From: Berberis thunbergii
Lineage: Eukaryota; Streptophyta; Magnoliopsida; Ranunculales; Berberidaceae
DNA: 64,000 bases
NCBI GenBank assembly: GCA_003290165.1
Contig: QNQO01000680.1
Coordinates: 310,001 to 374,000 of the forward strand
Reading direction: 5' to 3'
Shown here piece after piece: positions 1-11,695 of this stretch; the first letter of the stretch is position 1; each line of letters starts with the position of its first letter. Both the position numbers and the translations under genes were made by a program. The notes under the pieces were generated by a model. The model was not told the origin of the DNA. It worked only from the letters and a program-made list of their open reading frames with translations, and searched no databases.

Positions 1-1543
1 TCCTGGATGGGCCCCAAACATCCGTGTGAATGTAATCCACAATACCCGCAGTAGTATGCTCCGCTGAACCAAAACTAACTCGAGTCTGCTTCCCGAAGAT
101 GCAGTGCTCACAAAAGTCCAACTTCCCAAGCTTTTCACTGCCAAGCAAGCCTCGCTTGCTCAATGCCTTCAACCCTGCCTCACCCACATGCCCTAAGCGC
201 ATGTGCCATAACTGAGTATGGGCTACGCTCTTCTCATCAAGAACCTCTGAGACCATAGCTCCACCTTCAACTGCGTCTCCTTGAAGATAATACAGATTTC
301 CATGTCTAACTGACGTAAGCATTACCCTGTCACCATTGTAGACACAACACATGCCATTCTCACCAACAAATTTGAAGCCCTGAGCCTCAAGCGCACCAAG
401 AGAAATCAGACATTTCGAAAGATCCGGTACATGACGAACCTCTGTAAGCTTCCTAACTGAACCATCTGCCAAACTGAAATGAACTGTGCCAACACCTCTA
501 GTCTTGCATACTCTGGAGTCTCCCATATAAACTGATCCACCCTTCACCTCACGGTAACTAGTAAACCACTCTCTAATAGGACACATATGAAAAGACGCAC
601 CGGTATCAAACACCCATCCTCCATACAGATGGTCACCATTATCTGCCATAAGAGCCTCTGCTAGATCTCCTGTAATCCTGATATCCACATCATCATGTAT
701 AGATCCAACCAGATTCGACTCGCCATTTTTCTCTTCCTTGTTGCCATTATCCTTCCTAGTAGGACAATCCCTTTTGAAATGACCCTTCTTGTGACAAGTA
801 TAACACTCAACTTTTGACATGTCTCTTCCGCGAGACTGTGAGCGGCCTCTATTCTTCCGACCATTGCCTTGCCTATTATTGCCCTTGTTATTACCCTGAT
901 TCCGGCCTCTGACCATAAGACCATGAACTTGTGCATCATCAGCCATATCCTTCTTGTGAGCAGTTTTGTAAGCACCACAGAAACCACATCTGTATAAACT
1001 AAACTTTCTGTCTTATTGGTGACCAACGTGTCGACCAATACTTCCCACTCAGGTAATAAAGAAGTCAATAACAACAAAGATTTGACATTATCATCATAGT
1101 TTGCACCTAAACCGATGCAATCTGAAAATAAACACTCAAATTCAGTAACATGATCGGTCATGAGTTTACCTGGTTCAATCTTGAATGTAAAGAGCTTTTT
1201 TCTGAAGGTATAGTAAACTCATCTGATCCTTCCTGAGGTAGGTATTCATCAACTTATCCCAAATTGACTTCGCCGTCTTTTCATCATGGTAGTTATACGC
1301 AACTCCCGTATCGAGACATAGCCGGATAGTACTACATGCCTTCCTATCCATTGCCTTGAACTTATCTGCATCCCAACCAGTTGGTTTCACATCTGGTTCA
1401 CCTTCTATCGTGTCTGCCAGATCATTGTTAATCAGTATATCCATCACCGTTGTCTGCCAACTGCTAAAGTTGTTCCTTCCATTGAATCGAAGAACATCGA
1501 ATCCATGAACCTTTGCGTAAACTTCACCTTTCCTTTCTTACAT
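1..1543 (-). pseudogene. copia gag-pol, frameshifted and partial
   Basis: The translation starts with a UBN2-type gag domain (about 1530-1010). It continues with a CCHC zinc knuckle (CYTCHKKGHFKRDC), an aspartic protease with the DTGA motif (WVFDTGASFHMC, near 625-590) and a GAG-pre-integrase segment (LWHMRLGH, near 220), ending at the window edge just inside integrase. The frame is continuous from about 980 to 1. Upstream, the only ATG in a plausible position (1543-1541) is followed at once by TAA, and a run of six T on the plus strand (1196-1201) coincides with a frame change in gag. A further frame change lies near 1000. The pol part therefore looks young, while gag is disabled. Confidence 0.85.
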
Positions 1544-1588
1544 ATCGTCAAACCTTGTAGACACCAACCCTGGAGCTCTGATACCACT

Positions 1589-2310
1589 TGTTGTAAGATT
1601 TATCCTCGAAATACGCTCGAACCTAATTGGTACTTGCAAGTAAAAGTAAGAGTCTAGCAATCAGTAACAGTAAATAGACAAGATATACGTGGTTCGGCAA
1701 TGTGCCTACATCCACAGGACAACGACGAGCTTCTTTATTATGAAAGAGTAATCTGAGAAGTACAAACTCTTGAGAACAGTTTTCAGTTCTCTCAACTCTC
1801 AATCTGAAAGTAATCCGTTATACTCACGGATTGTACCGTTCTTCCCTACACTTTCGATACAAAGAAAAATCAGCAGATTCTCTTCAGTTTTCTGCCTTGG
1901 TAATACTCAAACCTTACCTTGAAAACTGTGATCAATGGCTGCGAATAAACTCCTGTTTTCTATCAATGAAAAACAGCCCCAATATTCTGTTTTCTCTCGA
2001 TAAAAACCAGCTCCAATACCCTGTTTTCTGCCTCAGAAAATACAATACTTAATCCCTGGAATAGGCTGATATTTATAGCAATTGTTGCTTCCTATTTTGA
2101 GTCCTAATAGGACCTGAAAACCCATCTGTGTCCTTGTTTGAATACAAAAGAAAACCTGTATGCCTGATCTGTATATGACTTCTGAATAAGAATAGAAATC
2201 CCTATAGAATAGGGATCCTATTTTATAAGATCTGTATTTTGTCACATATATAGCAATCCTATTCCATTTCAAACTCTATGGATTGAAATTGTGAGCCACG
2301 AAATCCCACA
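1589..2310 (-). repeat. 5' LTR of the copia element
   Basis: This is a 722-bp segment bounded by TG and CA in element orientation. It lies 2 bases from the primer-binding site at 1575-1586. The second LTR is outside the window, so the right boundary rests on the terminal sequence and on the start of unrelated TRIM-like sequence at 2314. Confidence 0.75.
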
Positions 2311-2313
2311 ATC

Positions 2314-2347
2314 TTGTGGGGTTTTCCTTAAAAGGCCTCGTTACTAT
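2314..2347 (-). repeat. Fragment of a TRIM LTR
   Basis: About 34 bases (gtggggttttccttaaaagg and the following cctcgttactat) repeat the middle of the TRIM LTRs at 2355-2577 and 2939-3177. The piece is squeezed between the copia LTR and the complete TRIM. It is probably a remnant of an older copy that was broken by later insertions. Confidence 0.7.
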
Positions 2348-2354
2348 AACCCAT

Positions 2355-2577
2355 TGTTGGAGCGTCGCACACCCCTTGGTCCACTATACATAGCAACGAT
2401 ATTGTCCCCAACTTAGACACCACCTATCGGGTCGGGCCTTCCATCAGGGCCTAAGTGGTGTGGGGTTTTCCTTAAAAGGCCTCGTTACTATTAGGGAGTG
2501 GACCATCTCCTTATAAACCTTAGTGACAACTCCGCATTACTTGATGTGGGACTATTCAAGCCAACTTCATCCCAACA
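2355..2577 (-). repeat. TRIM 3' LTR (element orientation)
   Basis: 223-bp LTR. Compared with its partner it lacks 16 bases in the GC-rich stretch next to the terminal TGTTGGAGCGTCGC. Confidence 0.85.
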
Positions 2578-2938
2578 ATCTCCACCTTGGCGCGAATCGT
2601 CACACATCCTACAATCCATCCACCGGTCTGCAACATCTCGAAGTACACCTTCTCCTCGAGTCTCAAGTGCAACCGTGCAACCACGATCCTGTGGGTAGCA
2701 CTCGGTGTACGGGCTCGACTATTCCCGGCGTTGTTGGCTCCACCTAGTCGCAACCTCCGCACTAACTCCACTTCGTCCAGACTTGTAGGATATTCTTGGA
2801 CACCATATCAGCAAGGATCTGGATCATTCATCTAGCAGATCGCGCACCTGTGCCTACGCCTATCCCCTGAATAATGTGCCGCCTGCACCTTCACCTCGCC
2901 GACCAAGTCACAGCCGAACCATCGACTCTGATACCAAT

Positions 2939-3177
2939 TGTTGGAGCGTCGCGCACGTGCACTTGCGCGCACCCTTTGGTCCACTATACATAGCAACGAT
3001 ATTGTCCCCAACTTAGACACCACCTATTGGGTCGGGCCTTCCATCAGGGCCTAGGTGGTGTGGGGTTTTCCTTAAAAGGCCTCGTTACTATTAGGGAGTG
3101 GACCATCTCCTTATAAACCTTAGTGACAACTCCGCATTACTTGATGTGGGACTATTCAAGCCAACTTCATCCCAACA
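2939..3177 (-). repeat. TRIM 5' LTR (element orientation)
   Basis: 239-bp LTR directly preceding the primer-binding site at 2926-2936. It keeps a GC-rich segment with an ACGTGC core near its CA end that is absent from the partner LTR. Confidence 0.85.
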
Positions 3178-3710
3178 AAACTTTCAATCCTATTTTTGCT
3201 GAACTTGAGCCTAGGCTTTCACGTGTACTGCCATGCATGTGTGTGTCTGTTTATATGCGTGTGCATCATTTTATTTTCTTCCGTGTATTTGCTATGCACG
3301 TAATATTATTTTTATTGATGTTGAATTAGTAAATACAATCTGAGTACAACTCAAGGAAGGAATTCTAATACTGAAAATACGGTCTCAGACCAAAGAAACT
3401 GAAGTATTGACCAGTAAAATGGGTCCGATCAACGTGAACAATAATATGGATCAACAGCCAAGTTATGTCCTGAAGGATCTGCTTTTTTTGGTACTTGTGG
3501 AGATATTACTTGTATTCATAGAACAAAATCCCAAGTAACATGGATTATCTAACAAAGAAAGCCAAGGTTGGGATCAAGGAAATTTTGGTGCAAGTTGTAT
3601 TCTAGTTTGGATATCGACATCTGTGTAAACATGAACATGGTTACAAAGTGTCGGGCACTCTGAACTCTAAATTATCTTTTGCAACATCAAGCAATATTTA
3701 GTGCCCAGTC
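3178..3710. other. Spacer between TRIM and copia element
   Basis: Low-GC unique-looking sequence. No open frame with recognisable similarity, no RNA gene and no terminal repeats were seen. Confidence 0.6.
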
Positions 3711-3715
3711 AGTAC

Positions 3716-4285
3716 TGATGGAGAACAATCAGAACAATGTATAAATTTGTTTGAAATAAGTAATGTAACAATACAAATACTATTTGTATTATAAATTGTT
3801 TACAACAAAATCAAATAAAAGAAATAAATCCACTAACTTGTACTGCAGATAGAGGCTTGCGAAATCACTATCTTGAATTGGCGGGGTTGGTACGTCTTGA
3901 TTTGTAGATAGAGGCTAGCGGATACGCTATGTCCTATAGATAGAATTCGCCCTTACTCGGTGCTATAGTTCTTTAGGTGTCTGACTATCAGGATTTAACT
4001 ATCTAATACCAACACCGTAGCACAAAGGTGTTGGCTCTAACGAATTTACCGAATGCAATCTCTCTCAGAAGTGAAGAAGAATGAATAACTCTAGAAAATT
4101 AATGTGTTTGAAAAACTGGTTTTTCTCTTCATTATATAGAGAACAAAAGGGTGTGTAGATCATACACATCCTTTCTTAAATCAAAAGACACATCTTTTTT
4201 CTTCAAGTGCAAAAGACACATTTCTTAAATCAAAAGACACATCTTTTGTCTTTAATGTTGGTTATTTGGTATACAAACTCCAACA
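3716..4285 (-). repeat. 3' LTR of defective copia
   Basis: 570 bp, starting TGATG where the partner has TGTTG and ending CCAACA. It differs from the partner by scattered substitutions and small indels, so the insertion is not very recent. Confidence 0.85.
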
Positions 4286-4744
4286 ATACCCCACATTTGT
4301 ATAGTAAATATACAAAATTGTCTTCTAGAGAAAAACTTAAACATAATATGCATCGGGAGATGTGTCTTTTGGACTTGAACCTTCCTTAGTGAATACTTAT
4401 CGGATTTACCGGTGCGCAGTGTGTATAGGAGACATTGAACTGTTCACCATGTTTAGTAAATCAAGACAATAACCATCACACATACTATATCTTTACATTT
4501 TTCAATTCATACGGTTGTGTTCATTTTGGTCTTGAACAAATCTCGGATTCATTAGAGCTTTAGAGAACTCAGCCATATCATTCTCATAAATGCGACCCCA
4601 CATTTACTCCCATATAGGTGACACTTAGATTATTAATACCCTGTTGTATTCATCTTATTTTCAAGAGATTAGTGTCATTAAGAATAAATAAATATTCACC
4701 ATAGAAATTTGATTTTCTTGTTTAATTGATTTTCGACTTCAGCC

Positions 4745-6399
4745 TTATATGTACGTCTTGAACATATTCAAAGTCTCATCTTTGGTATGTAGTAGATAAA
4801 CATAATAATACTTACTGTAATCATCTATGAAAGTAATGTAATAATTCTTTCCTCCACGAGCTGGGTTTGATTTGAAATCACCAAAATCTGTATGTATTAA
4901 TCGTAACAATTCATTTGATTTTTCCATTACAGACTTATAAGATTTACTGGCAAATTTCGATTCTACACAAGTTTCACATTTATGTAAATTGTCAATTGTA
5001 CATTTAGGAAGTAAGCCAAGATATAACCATTCTACATAAAAATCTAAAATTAACATTTCCTAATCTATTATGCCATAATGTAGAAGACTCAAGCAAATAA
5101 GTAGAATTATTACTATCATCCAAAAATAATACATTGAGTTTAAAAAGCCCTTCAGTCAAGTAGCATTTCTCAACAAATGTTCCCCTTTTAGTGAGAACGA
5201 ACTTGTCAGATTCAAATACAAGTTTAAAGCCCTTTTGGCTTAGAACATGACAAAACACAAGATTTTTAGTAATTTGAGGAACATGCAATACATCCATCAG
5301 GGTAAGGTCATTGTCAGATGTAAATTTCAATGACCACTTTCCCTTTGCCAGCAACACTTGCAGTAGATGCATTGCCCATGAACAACTTTTCTTCACCATT
5401 GATAGAAGTGTAGGTGACAAACATATTTCGGTTTCCACATATGTGCCTTGTTGCACCAGTGTCAACCCACCAATCCTTACTATCTATCATCATATTGACT
5501 TCAGAAACAATACCAACAAAGTCTTCAGCAATATTGGCTTGGGTTTTATTGTTTGTAGTAGGATTCTCCTTCTTGTGCCGACAGTCTTGTGCCTTGTGTC
5601 CAGGCTTTCCACATACCCAACATGCACCTTTAATTTGTTTGAAATTCTTCCCTTTTGGAGCAAGTGCATGTGAGTGTGGGCGTTTTCCATCATACTTGTT
5701 TTTCTTATTTTGAATTTTGTACTTAGGCTTGGACTTGTTTTCATCCTCAACAACATTGGCTTTGGCGTCGAACTCAGAAGTGTTCATTCCCCCACTCTTG
5801 CAGTGATCTTCTTGAACCCTTAATTTGAAAACCAAATCCTTCATTGTCATATCAGTCTTCTTATATTTGAGATGAATCTTGAAATCGCTCCAAGATGGAG
5901 GCAATTTCTCAATGACAGCCCCGACTGCAAATTGGTGTGGCAATTCCATTCCCTCTGAAGCAAGTTCTAAAATCATAATCTGGAGTTCTTCCACTTGGTT
6001 CACAACAGTCTTCGAGTCTATCATTTGGTACTTTAAAATTTTTTCCAATGATAAACTTCTTTGAACCAGCATCTTCAATTTCATATTTATTCTCCAGAGA
6101 ATCCCAAAGTTCTTTTGTTGTTTTGTAAGATCTATACACATCATACAACGTATCATCGGGACTATTTAGGATATAGGTCCTGCATAAAAACTCACTATGT
6201 TTCCATGCATCAATTGCATTAAACTGATCAGTGGAAATATCATCTCCTTCAGTGACAAAAACATCTTCCTTGACAATATGAACAAGGTTCAAGGTTGTTA
6301 GATAGAACAACACTTTTGTTGCTAGCGTTTGAAATCCATACCCTTAAACTTATCTGGTTTCTCAACATGGGGTTTGATGTTATTAACTGATTGTTCCAT
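4745..6399 (-). pseudogene. copia gag-protease-integrase remnant
   Basis: Segments of one ancestral polyprotein lie in several frames. Gag starts at 6399, and a conserved Trp codon of the gag N-terminus is a stop (TAG) near 6327. The gag core follows to about 5750, then a CCHC knuckle (CWVCGKPGHKAQDC, near 5620) and a protease with DTGA (WWVDTGATRHIC, near 5470). After a frame change near 5310 comes a GAG-pre-integrase (LWHNRLG, near 5080), then an integrase N-terminal part (about 5056-4745) with the C-x2-C of the HHCC finger and the FIDDYSKY segment. Nothing of reverse transcriptase follows. All frames are broken, so no product is expected. Confidence 0.88.
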
Positions 6400-6415
6400 A
6401 GTTTTGTCTATAGAT

Positions 6416-7012
6416 TGTTGGAGAACAATTAGAACAATGTATAAATTTGTTTGAAATAAGTAATGTAACAATTCAAATACTATTTGTATTATAAATTGAT
6501 TACAACAAAATCAAATAAAATAAATAAATCTACTAACTTGTATTGCAAATAGAGGCTTGCGAAATCACTATCTTGAATTGGCGGAGTTGGTATGTCTTGA
6601 TTTGTAGATAGTGGCTAGCGGATAAGCTATGTCCTATAAACAGAATTCACCCCTACTCGGTGCTGTAGTTCTTTAGGTGTCAGACTACCAGGATTCAACT
6701 ATCTAATACCAATACCAATACCGTAGCACAAAGGTGTTGGCTCTGACGAATTTACCAATGCAATCTCTCTCAGAAGTGAAGAAGAATAAATAACTCTAGA
6801 AAATTAATGTGTTTGAAAATTTTGTTTTTCTCTTCAATATATAGAGAACAAAAGGGTGTGTTGATCAGACACATCATTTCTTAAATCAAAAGACACATTT
6901 TTTTTCTTCAAGTGCAAAATACACTTTCTTAAAAGACAAAAGACACTTTTCTTAACTCAAAAGACACATCTTTTGTATTTAATATTGGTTATTTGCTATA
7001 AAAACTCCAACA
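6416..7012 (-). repeat. 5' LTR of defective copia
   Basis: 597 bp, bounded by TGTTGG and CCAACA, followed on the outside by the AGTAC duplication. It contains a duplicated run of a short motif with core aaaagacaca near its end, which accounts for most of the length difference from the other LTR. Confidence 0.85.
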
Positions 7013-7017
7013 AGTAC

Positions 7018-7845
7018 AACAGTCAGACGAGGAAAATGAATTTATCAATTACCTAGGTGATCTGTAAATAGAAGCAATTATATACAAAAACATTATGATC
7101 TATTAATTTGATGGTTAAAGCTCTAATGACCACGTAAAACTGTAATGGACTCAGAATGAGTATGTATATGCGGCTTAATTGAAGAGACTGACTGCTCTAG
7201 TGTTAGTGATGAAGTTGTTATTGTGTTATTCATTCTCGGTGGAGCTTTGTGCTACGCTGGACCTAGTAGAGGCCTAGATTCAATATGAACTCCTTCATGT
7301 ACAGGAAGGTAAAGTAACTGCATCCAGTGGAAATTCTTTCTAGTTTTTCTGACGAATTTCCATTAGTTTCCAAATTCAAGAAGAAGAAAATTTAAGCACA
7401 GTGTAAACAACATTACTAGTGTAAACTACATCTATATATTTAATGTTCATGCCCAACGTGGAGTGTTGGTATAATCACTATAGTACTCCATGTGTCAAAA
7501 CCCAATCCTTAGTTTGAATTTATTAGAAAGCCTCAAACCAACCAAAAATGACAAAGTGAAAATGCGGCCAGCTTAAACCTTATTTGCTCCTGTTATTCCT
7601 AGCCTTGCGATTTTGTGATTCAGGTCAACAAAACTAATGTACGGGTTGCAAATCCTTGTTGGTCATTAAGCTTATGTCTGCAAAACAATTATCTGATTTC
7701 AAAAACTATTTTCAAAAACTATTATAGAACTAAGATGGCTAATTCTTGTTGTTATTTGTTTGTCAAGTTCTCCACTAAGATCAAGTCATAGACAAGTGCA
7801 TCATATTTTGATAGCCATTACAGTGGATGAAAATAGCTTTTTGGA
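7018..7845. other. Spacer without recognised genes
   Basis: AT-rich sequence with no frame or repeat that I recognise. Its last part is the flank that was copied into the 236-bp tandem units starting at 7846. Confidence 0.55.
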
Positions 7846-8552
7846 GTTTAGCGAGATGAGCAAATGTCTGAACCAAAATATGTTATTGCAACAGAAGTTT
7901 GTAATACCCTCAAGTGCTTAGGGGACATTGGCCTAAAGATTAAATGAGAAAAAATAACACACTAGAAGAGAAAATATCACCTAGGTCCACTATACATAGC
8001 AACAGTATTGTTCCAAACTTCAACACTCGCAATTTGGGCTTCCATCCGGGCCTCGGGTGTGGGGTTTTATCTTAAAAGGCAGTTTAGCGAGATGAGCAAA
8101 TGTCTAAACCAAAATATGTTATTGCAACATAAGTTTGTAATACCCTCGAGTGCTTAGGGGACATTGGCCTAAATATTAAATGAGAGAAAATAACACACTA
8201 GAAGAGAAAATATCACCTAGGTCCACTATACATAGCAACGATATTGTCCCAAACTTCAACACTCGCAATTTGGGCTTCCATCCGGGCCTCGGGTGTGGGG
8301 TTTTATCTTAAAAGGCAGTTTAGCGAGATGAGCAAATGTCTGAACCAAAATGTGTTATTGCAACAAAAGTTTGTAATACCCTCGAGTGCTTAGGGGACAT
8401 TGGCCTAAAGATTAAATGAGAGAAAATAACACACTAGAAGAAAAAATATCACCTAAGTCCACTATACATAGCAATGATATTGTCCCCAACTTCAACACTT
8501 GCAATTTGGGCTTCCATCCGGGCCTCGGGTGTGGGGTTTTATCTTAAAATGC
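7846..8552. repeat. Three 236-bp tandem units containing TRIM LTR sequence
   Basis: The phrase gtttagcgagatgagcaaat recurs at 7846, 8082 and 8318, an exact 236-bp period. Each unit has about 130 bases of unrelated flank followed by about 100 bases of a TRIM LTR (cactatacatagcaac through the GTGGGGTTTTAT block). The units differ at only a few positions. The third unit continues into the rest of the LTR and the TRIM interior. The arrangement fits unequal exchange after truncation of the TRIM at this end. Confidence 0.85.
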
Positions 8553-9397
8553 CCTGTTTCTATTACGGAGTGGACCATCTCATTATAAACCTTTGTGACA
8601 ATTATTTCTTACTTGATGTGAGACTATTCAAGCCAACATTTCCCAACAATCTCCACTACAATCCATCCACCGATCTGCAACATCTTGAAGTACACTTCCT
8701 CAAGTCTCATGTGCAACCACGATCTTGTGGGTAGCACTCGGTGTACGGGCTGTTATCCCGGCGTTGTTGGCTCCACCTTAGTCGCAATCACTGCACTAAC
8801 TCCACCTCGTCCGGACTTGTAGAATACATTATCTTGGAATTGATCTGGATCATTCATCTGGTGGACTGCACACCTACGATGCTCTACCTGGCTCGCTATC
8901 CTGCGCCTGATCTCCTGAACAATGTGCTACTTGCACCTCCACATCTCCAAGTCCCCACCAAACCATCGGCTCCGATACCACTTCTTCTGGTGGATCGTGC
9001 ACTGTGATGCTCTACCTGACACGCTAACCTGTGCCTGATCCCCTGAACAATGTGCCACTTGCACCTCCACCTCGCCAAGTCCCCACTAAACCATCGACTC
9101 TGATACCACTTGTTGGCGTCTGCACCTCCACCTCGACAAGTCCCCATCGAACCATCGGCTCTTATACCACTTGTTGGTACGTCGAGCGCGTGCGCGCACC
9201 TAGGTCAACTATACATAGCAACGATATTGTCCCCAATTTCAACACCCGCAACTTGGGTCTTCCATCCGGGCCTCGGGTGTGAGGTTTTATCTTAAAAAGC
9301 CTTGTTGCTATTAGGGAGTGGATCATCTCATTATAAACATTTGTGACAACCCTTCCTTACTTGATGTGTGATTATTACAGCCAACATTTTCCCAACA
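8452..9397 (-). mobile_element. Rearranged TRIM, second copy
   Basis: This is related to the TRIM at 2355-3177. The left LTR (8452-8648) lacks its outer edge and merges with the tandem units. The right LTR (9172-9397) is complete (TGTTGG to CCCAACA on the plus strand). The interior is longer (about 520 bases) because the segment next to the primer site is repeated: ataccact with the preceding C-rich stretch occurs near 8975, 9105 and 9165. The copy adjoining the LTR reads ctcttatacca, so its primer site carries a substitution. There is no coding capacity. Confidence 0.75.
9172..9397 (-). repeat. Complete LTR of second TRIM
   Basis: 226 bp. It shares the whole layout of the LTRs at 2355 and 2939, including tatacatagcaacgatattg and ttataaac, with more substitutions than those two show against each other. 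Confidence 0.8.
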
Positions 9398-11555
9398 TAT
9401 ATAACTTTAGCGAGTACAATTATATTTCTAGGACATTGGTGATTTTCTATCACTGGGTTCAGTTATCCACATACATTCACCCTATGATCCTAGGACCTAG
9501 ATTTTGCTCCATTTATCTATGTTTAAATAAATAAAACAAACTTTCAATTTATTTTGCATGCGTGAAAATATTTCTAGCTATATGAGCTTCATCGCCAAGG
9601 ATCAATGTAGTGCGTCCTTTAACCATGTAAGTTTTGGTTTTCATACTTTACTATCTTTTTTTCCTTTTCATTATATTTTCATTCTTAATTACTAAGAATT
9701 GTATATATTTTAATTAATGAAACTTTTGGCAGCTACATGAAATTGACTGATTAAATCAGTGTCTTAATTGATCCACACTTCAAGTGCGTGTTTTTCTAGC
9801 CTTTGGATTTTGTTACATCAAACAATTCGAATTCAAAATCTTTACAAATCCTGGCAATTCGCTGATGTCGACTTGTATGGCTTATGGTAGGGGTGACCAT
9901 TTTCAAGGTTCTTGTTTTTTTTTTTTTTTTTTCTGCCAAAATTTTTTCAAGTATTTGGACGTTTCAAACATTCTAAGGTGTAGTGGCCAATCCAGTTTTG
10001 TATGTCTTTGAGAGATTTAGGCTATTGCCTTCAAGACTTGAGAGACTTCAAATAACCATGCTGCAATTTTAGGGCTTACATTTAGGGTGTGTTTGGTTGC
10101 ATGAAATCCTATGCCATGAGAATTCATGAAAGGATCACATAAATCTAAACTAATTTGATGGTCACTCACCAATCCATCATTAGATGTATAATTATTTGAG
10201 GGAAATAAGAATGTTGTAGAGCTGTAACTCGAAAACGTAATTGAAATTTAGAATTTTATTTCTATACATGTGAAGTGAATAATATGTTTTGAACATACCA
10301 TTTGGGAATTGAATACTAGTTTATGGTTCAAGTAAAAAGTAGTTTGGTGGTGGGTTTCGTCAAATTCGCGTTGTCATTAGTATGGACAATATTGTGGTGA
10401 AGACTCTTAATTATTACTCATGAATTCACTCATGTTTTGATGTTTTGATATGATAAACAATTATTTGTTGATTGGGTTGTAATTAGACAATATATATATT
10501 TGGTTCATATCGGTTATAATAGTTTTTGTCAGTGAGAGATTTAGAATGTAAAAAGAAAATTTAGCTCGTTGCCCCATTACGTATATAAATTTGGGAATAA
10601 GATTAGTTGTGTTCAGTTTGCATTCCAAGTGTTGACATATCACTAATATATAGTGAATGGTCCTACTGAGTTTTTACAAGCTGTTATTTGTACGAGTAAT
10701 ATTGTAATGAAAACTATGATTTTAGAATATAAACTTCGTATGTGATTTTAGTATACAAACTTGTTTGCATAATTTGGTACACCGTTTCATATGAGTTCGG
10801 ATGTACATATAATGATATACTTGTCATGGATTGAATTTTGGGTAAAATGACATATTGGGTACCCTCAATATGGCACCCCACTTGGGACATGCACGCTTCG
10901 AGTGGTTTCGAAGGCAAGGGGACACACTTTGATGAGGTGTGTTAAGCACCAAAGAGAGTGTGGTTGTGGTAAATAAGCGAAAAACTAGGACAATAACGAA
11001 AACATTGATATTATCATAACTTGAAAATTTGTACTCATTACTTTATTAGTATGTATGTATGATTGTCTTGAGAGAAGAAATTAAATGCTCATTCGATCAT
11101 TTTGAATAAGACCTACATATTTTTCTTAAGGTTAAATGCTTATTGTTGGTATTTTTTTAATCGTGTAATTGTATCATAATGTGCATTTTGTTGAAAGTAT
11201 GCTTCCTCACATTAGTATTGAAATATTGACCAAAAATATTGTATTTGTTTTACAAATTTGAGTGCTTCATGATGAGCGTAGCCTGAGAAACTCATCGGGA
11301 TTAGTTTGATGTGTGGAGGCAAGCGGTTCTAGCTTCGAGGCGATAGTTGTGGTTAGGACACTTTTTGTTTCATAAATTTTGTATGTAATAAGATTTTCCT
11401 ATATTGAATATATTTTTTTTGAATAGTTTAATGCAATACCCTTATATTGGTTTGACTTTTTTGATGGATTAAGATATGGTAAAAAAAATGTGGTAACCTT
11501 GTCTATATTAATATATAATTCACAAACTTGCTACCTGCAATTTTTGCTGTCACAA
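9398..11555. other. AT-rich intergenic region
   Basis: No coding similarity was seen. It includes a T run at 9917-9934 and, at 10083-10105, a gggtgtgtttggttgc stretch typical of DNA-transposon ends for which I could not find a partner. Confidence 0.5.
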
Positions 11556-11559
11556 CCCG

Positions 11560-11695
11560 TTCTACTCCAATTATGGGCCTAGACTAAAGTCCACCTCTAA
11601 GAGTGAAACCTGCATTATATTATTATTATTGTCCCCAACTTAACCACCCATCCCCATATTGCATTTTGGTTGTGGAGTTTTATCTCAAAAAAATT
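11560..11695 (-). repeat. Old TRIM LTR relic
   Basis: The order of short blocks (tattgtccccaacttaacca, then a TTGTGGAGTTTTATCTCAAA-type block) matches the middle of the TRIM LTRs in this window, but with many differences and no ends. Confidence 0.5.

Larger units (their letters stand above)
1..2310 (-). mobile_element. Ty1/copia LTR retrotransposon, cut by window start
   Basis: This element reads leftwards and runs off the window before integrase is complete. In order from its 5' end it has an LTR (1589-2310), a primer-binding site complementary to initiator tRNA-Met (TGGTATCAGAGC on the minus strand, 1586-1575), a gag region and the start of pol. The LTR ends are TGTGGGATTT and CTTACAACA. 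The 5 bases outside the right LTR (atctt, 2311-2315) would be one copy of the target duplication, but the other copy lies outside the window. The order gag, zinc knuckle, protease, GAG-pre-integrase identifies copia rather than gypsy. Confidence 0.9.
2355..3177 (-). mobile_element. TRIM (miniature LTR retrotransposon)
   Basis: Two near-identical short LTRs (2355-2577 and 2939-3177) flank only about 360 bases with no coding capacity. In minus orientation the first LTR is followed after two bases by TGGTATCAGAG (2936-2926), the initiator tRNA-Met primer site. The other end has a purine-rich tract next to the second LTR (2590-2578). The LTRs begin TGTTGGGATG and end CGCTCCAACA, and carry the AGTCCCACATC and TATAAGG motifs common in plant TRIMs. 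The LTRs differ by two or three substitutions plus a 16-bp length difference near the CA end (cac against a GCACGTGCACTTGCGC-type stretch), so the insertion is recent. No matching 5-bp target duplication is visible (cccat against aaact). Confidence 0.85.
3716..7012 (-). mobile_element. Defective Ty1/copia element with perfect target duplication
   Basis: Two LTRs (3716-4285 and 6416-7012) enclose 2.1 kb. The 5-bp duplication AGTAC occurs at 3711-3715 and 7013-7017, which fixes both ends. Reading leftwards from the right LTR come gag, zinc knuckle, protease, GAG-pre-integrase and the start of integrase. Sequence then passes within about 460 bases to the left LTR, so reverse transcriptase and RNase H are missing. 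A purine-rich GTGGGGTAT tract adjoins the left LTR (near 4286-4297). Gag starts only about 17 bases after the LTR (ATG at 6399), and no initiator tRNA-Met primer site is visible, unlike the neighbouring elements. Confidence 0.9.

Noticed and set aside
2350..3182. Target-site duplication of the first TRIM
   Set aside because: cccat and aaact do not match; the element may have recombined with a neighbour.
7846..8552. CRISPR-like array
   Set aside because: Units are 236 bp and contiguous, without repeat-spacer alternation, and this is plant nuclear DNA.
10083..10105. gggtgtgtttggttgc as a transposon terminus
   Set aside because: No inverted partner or target duplication could be found nearby.
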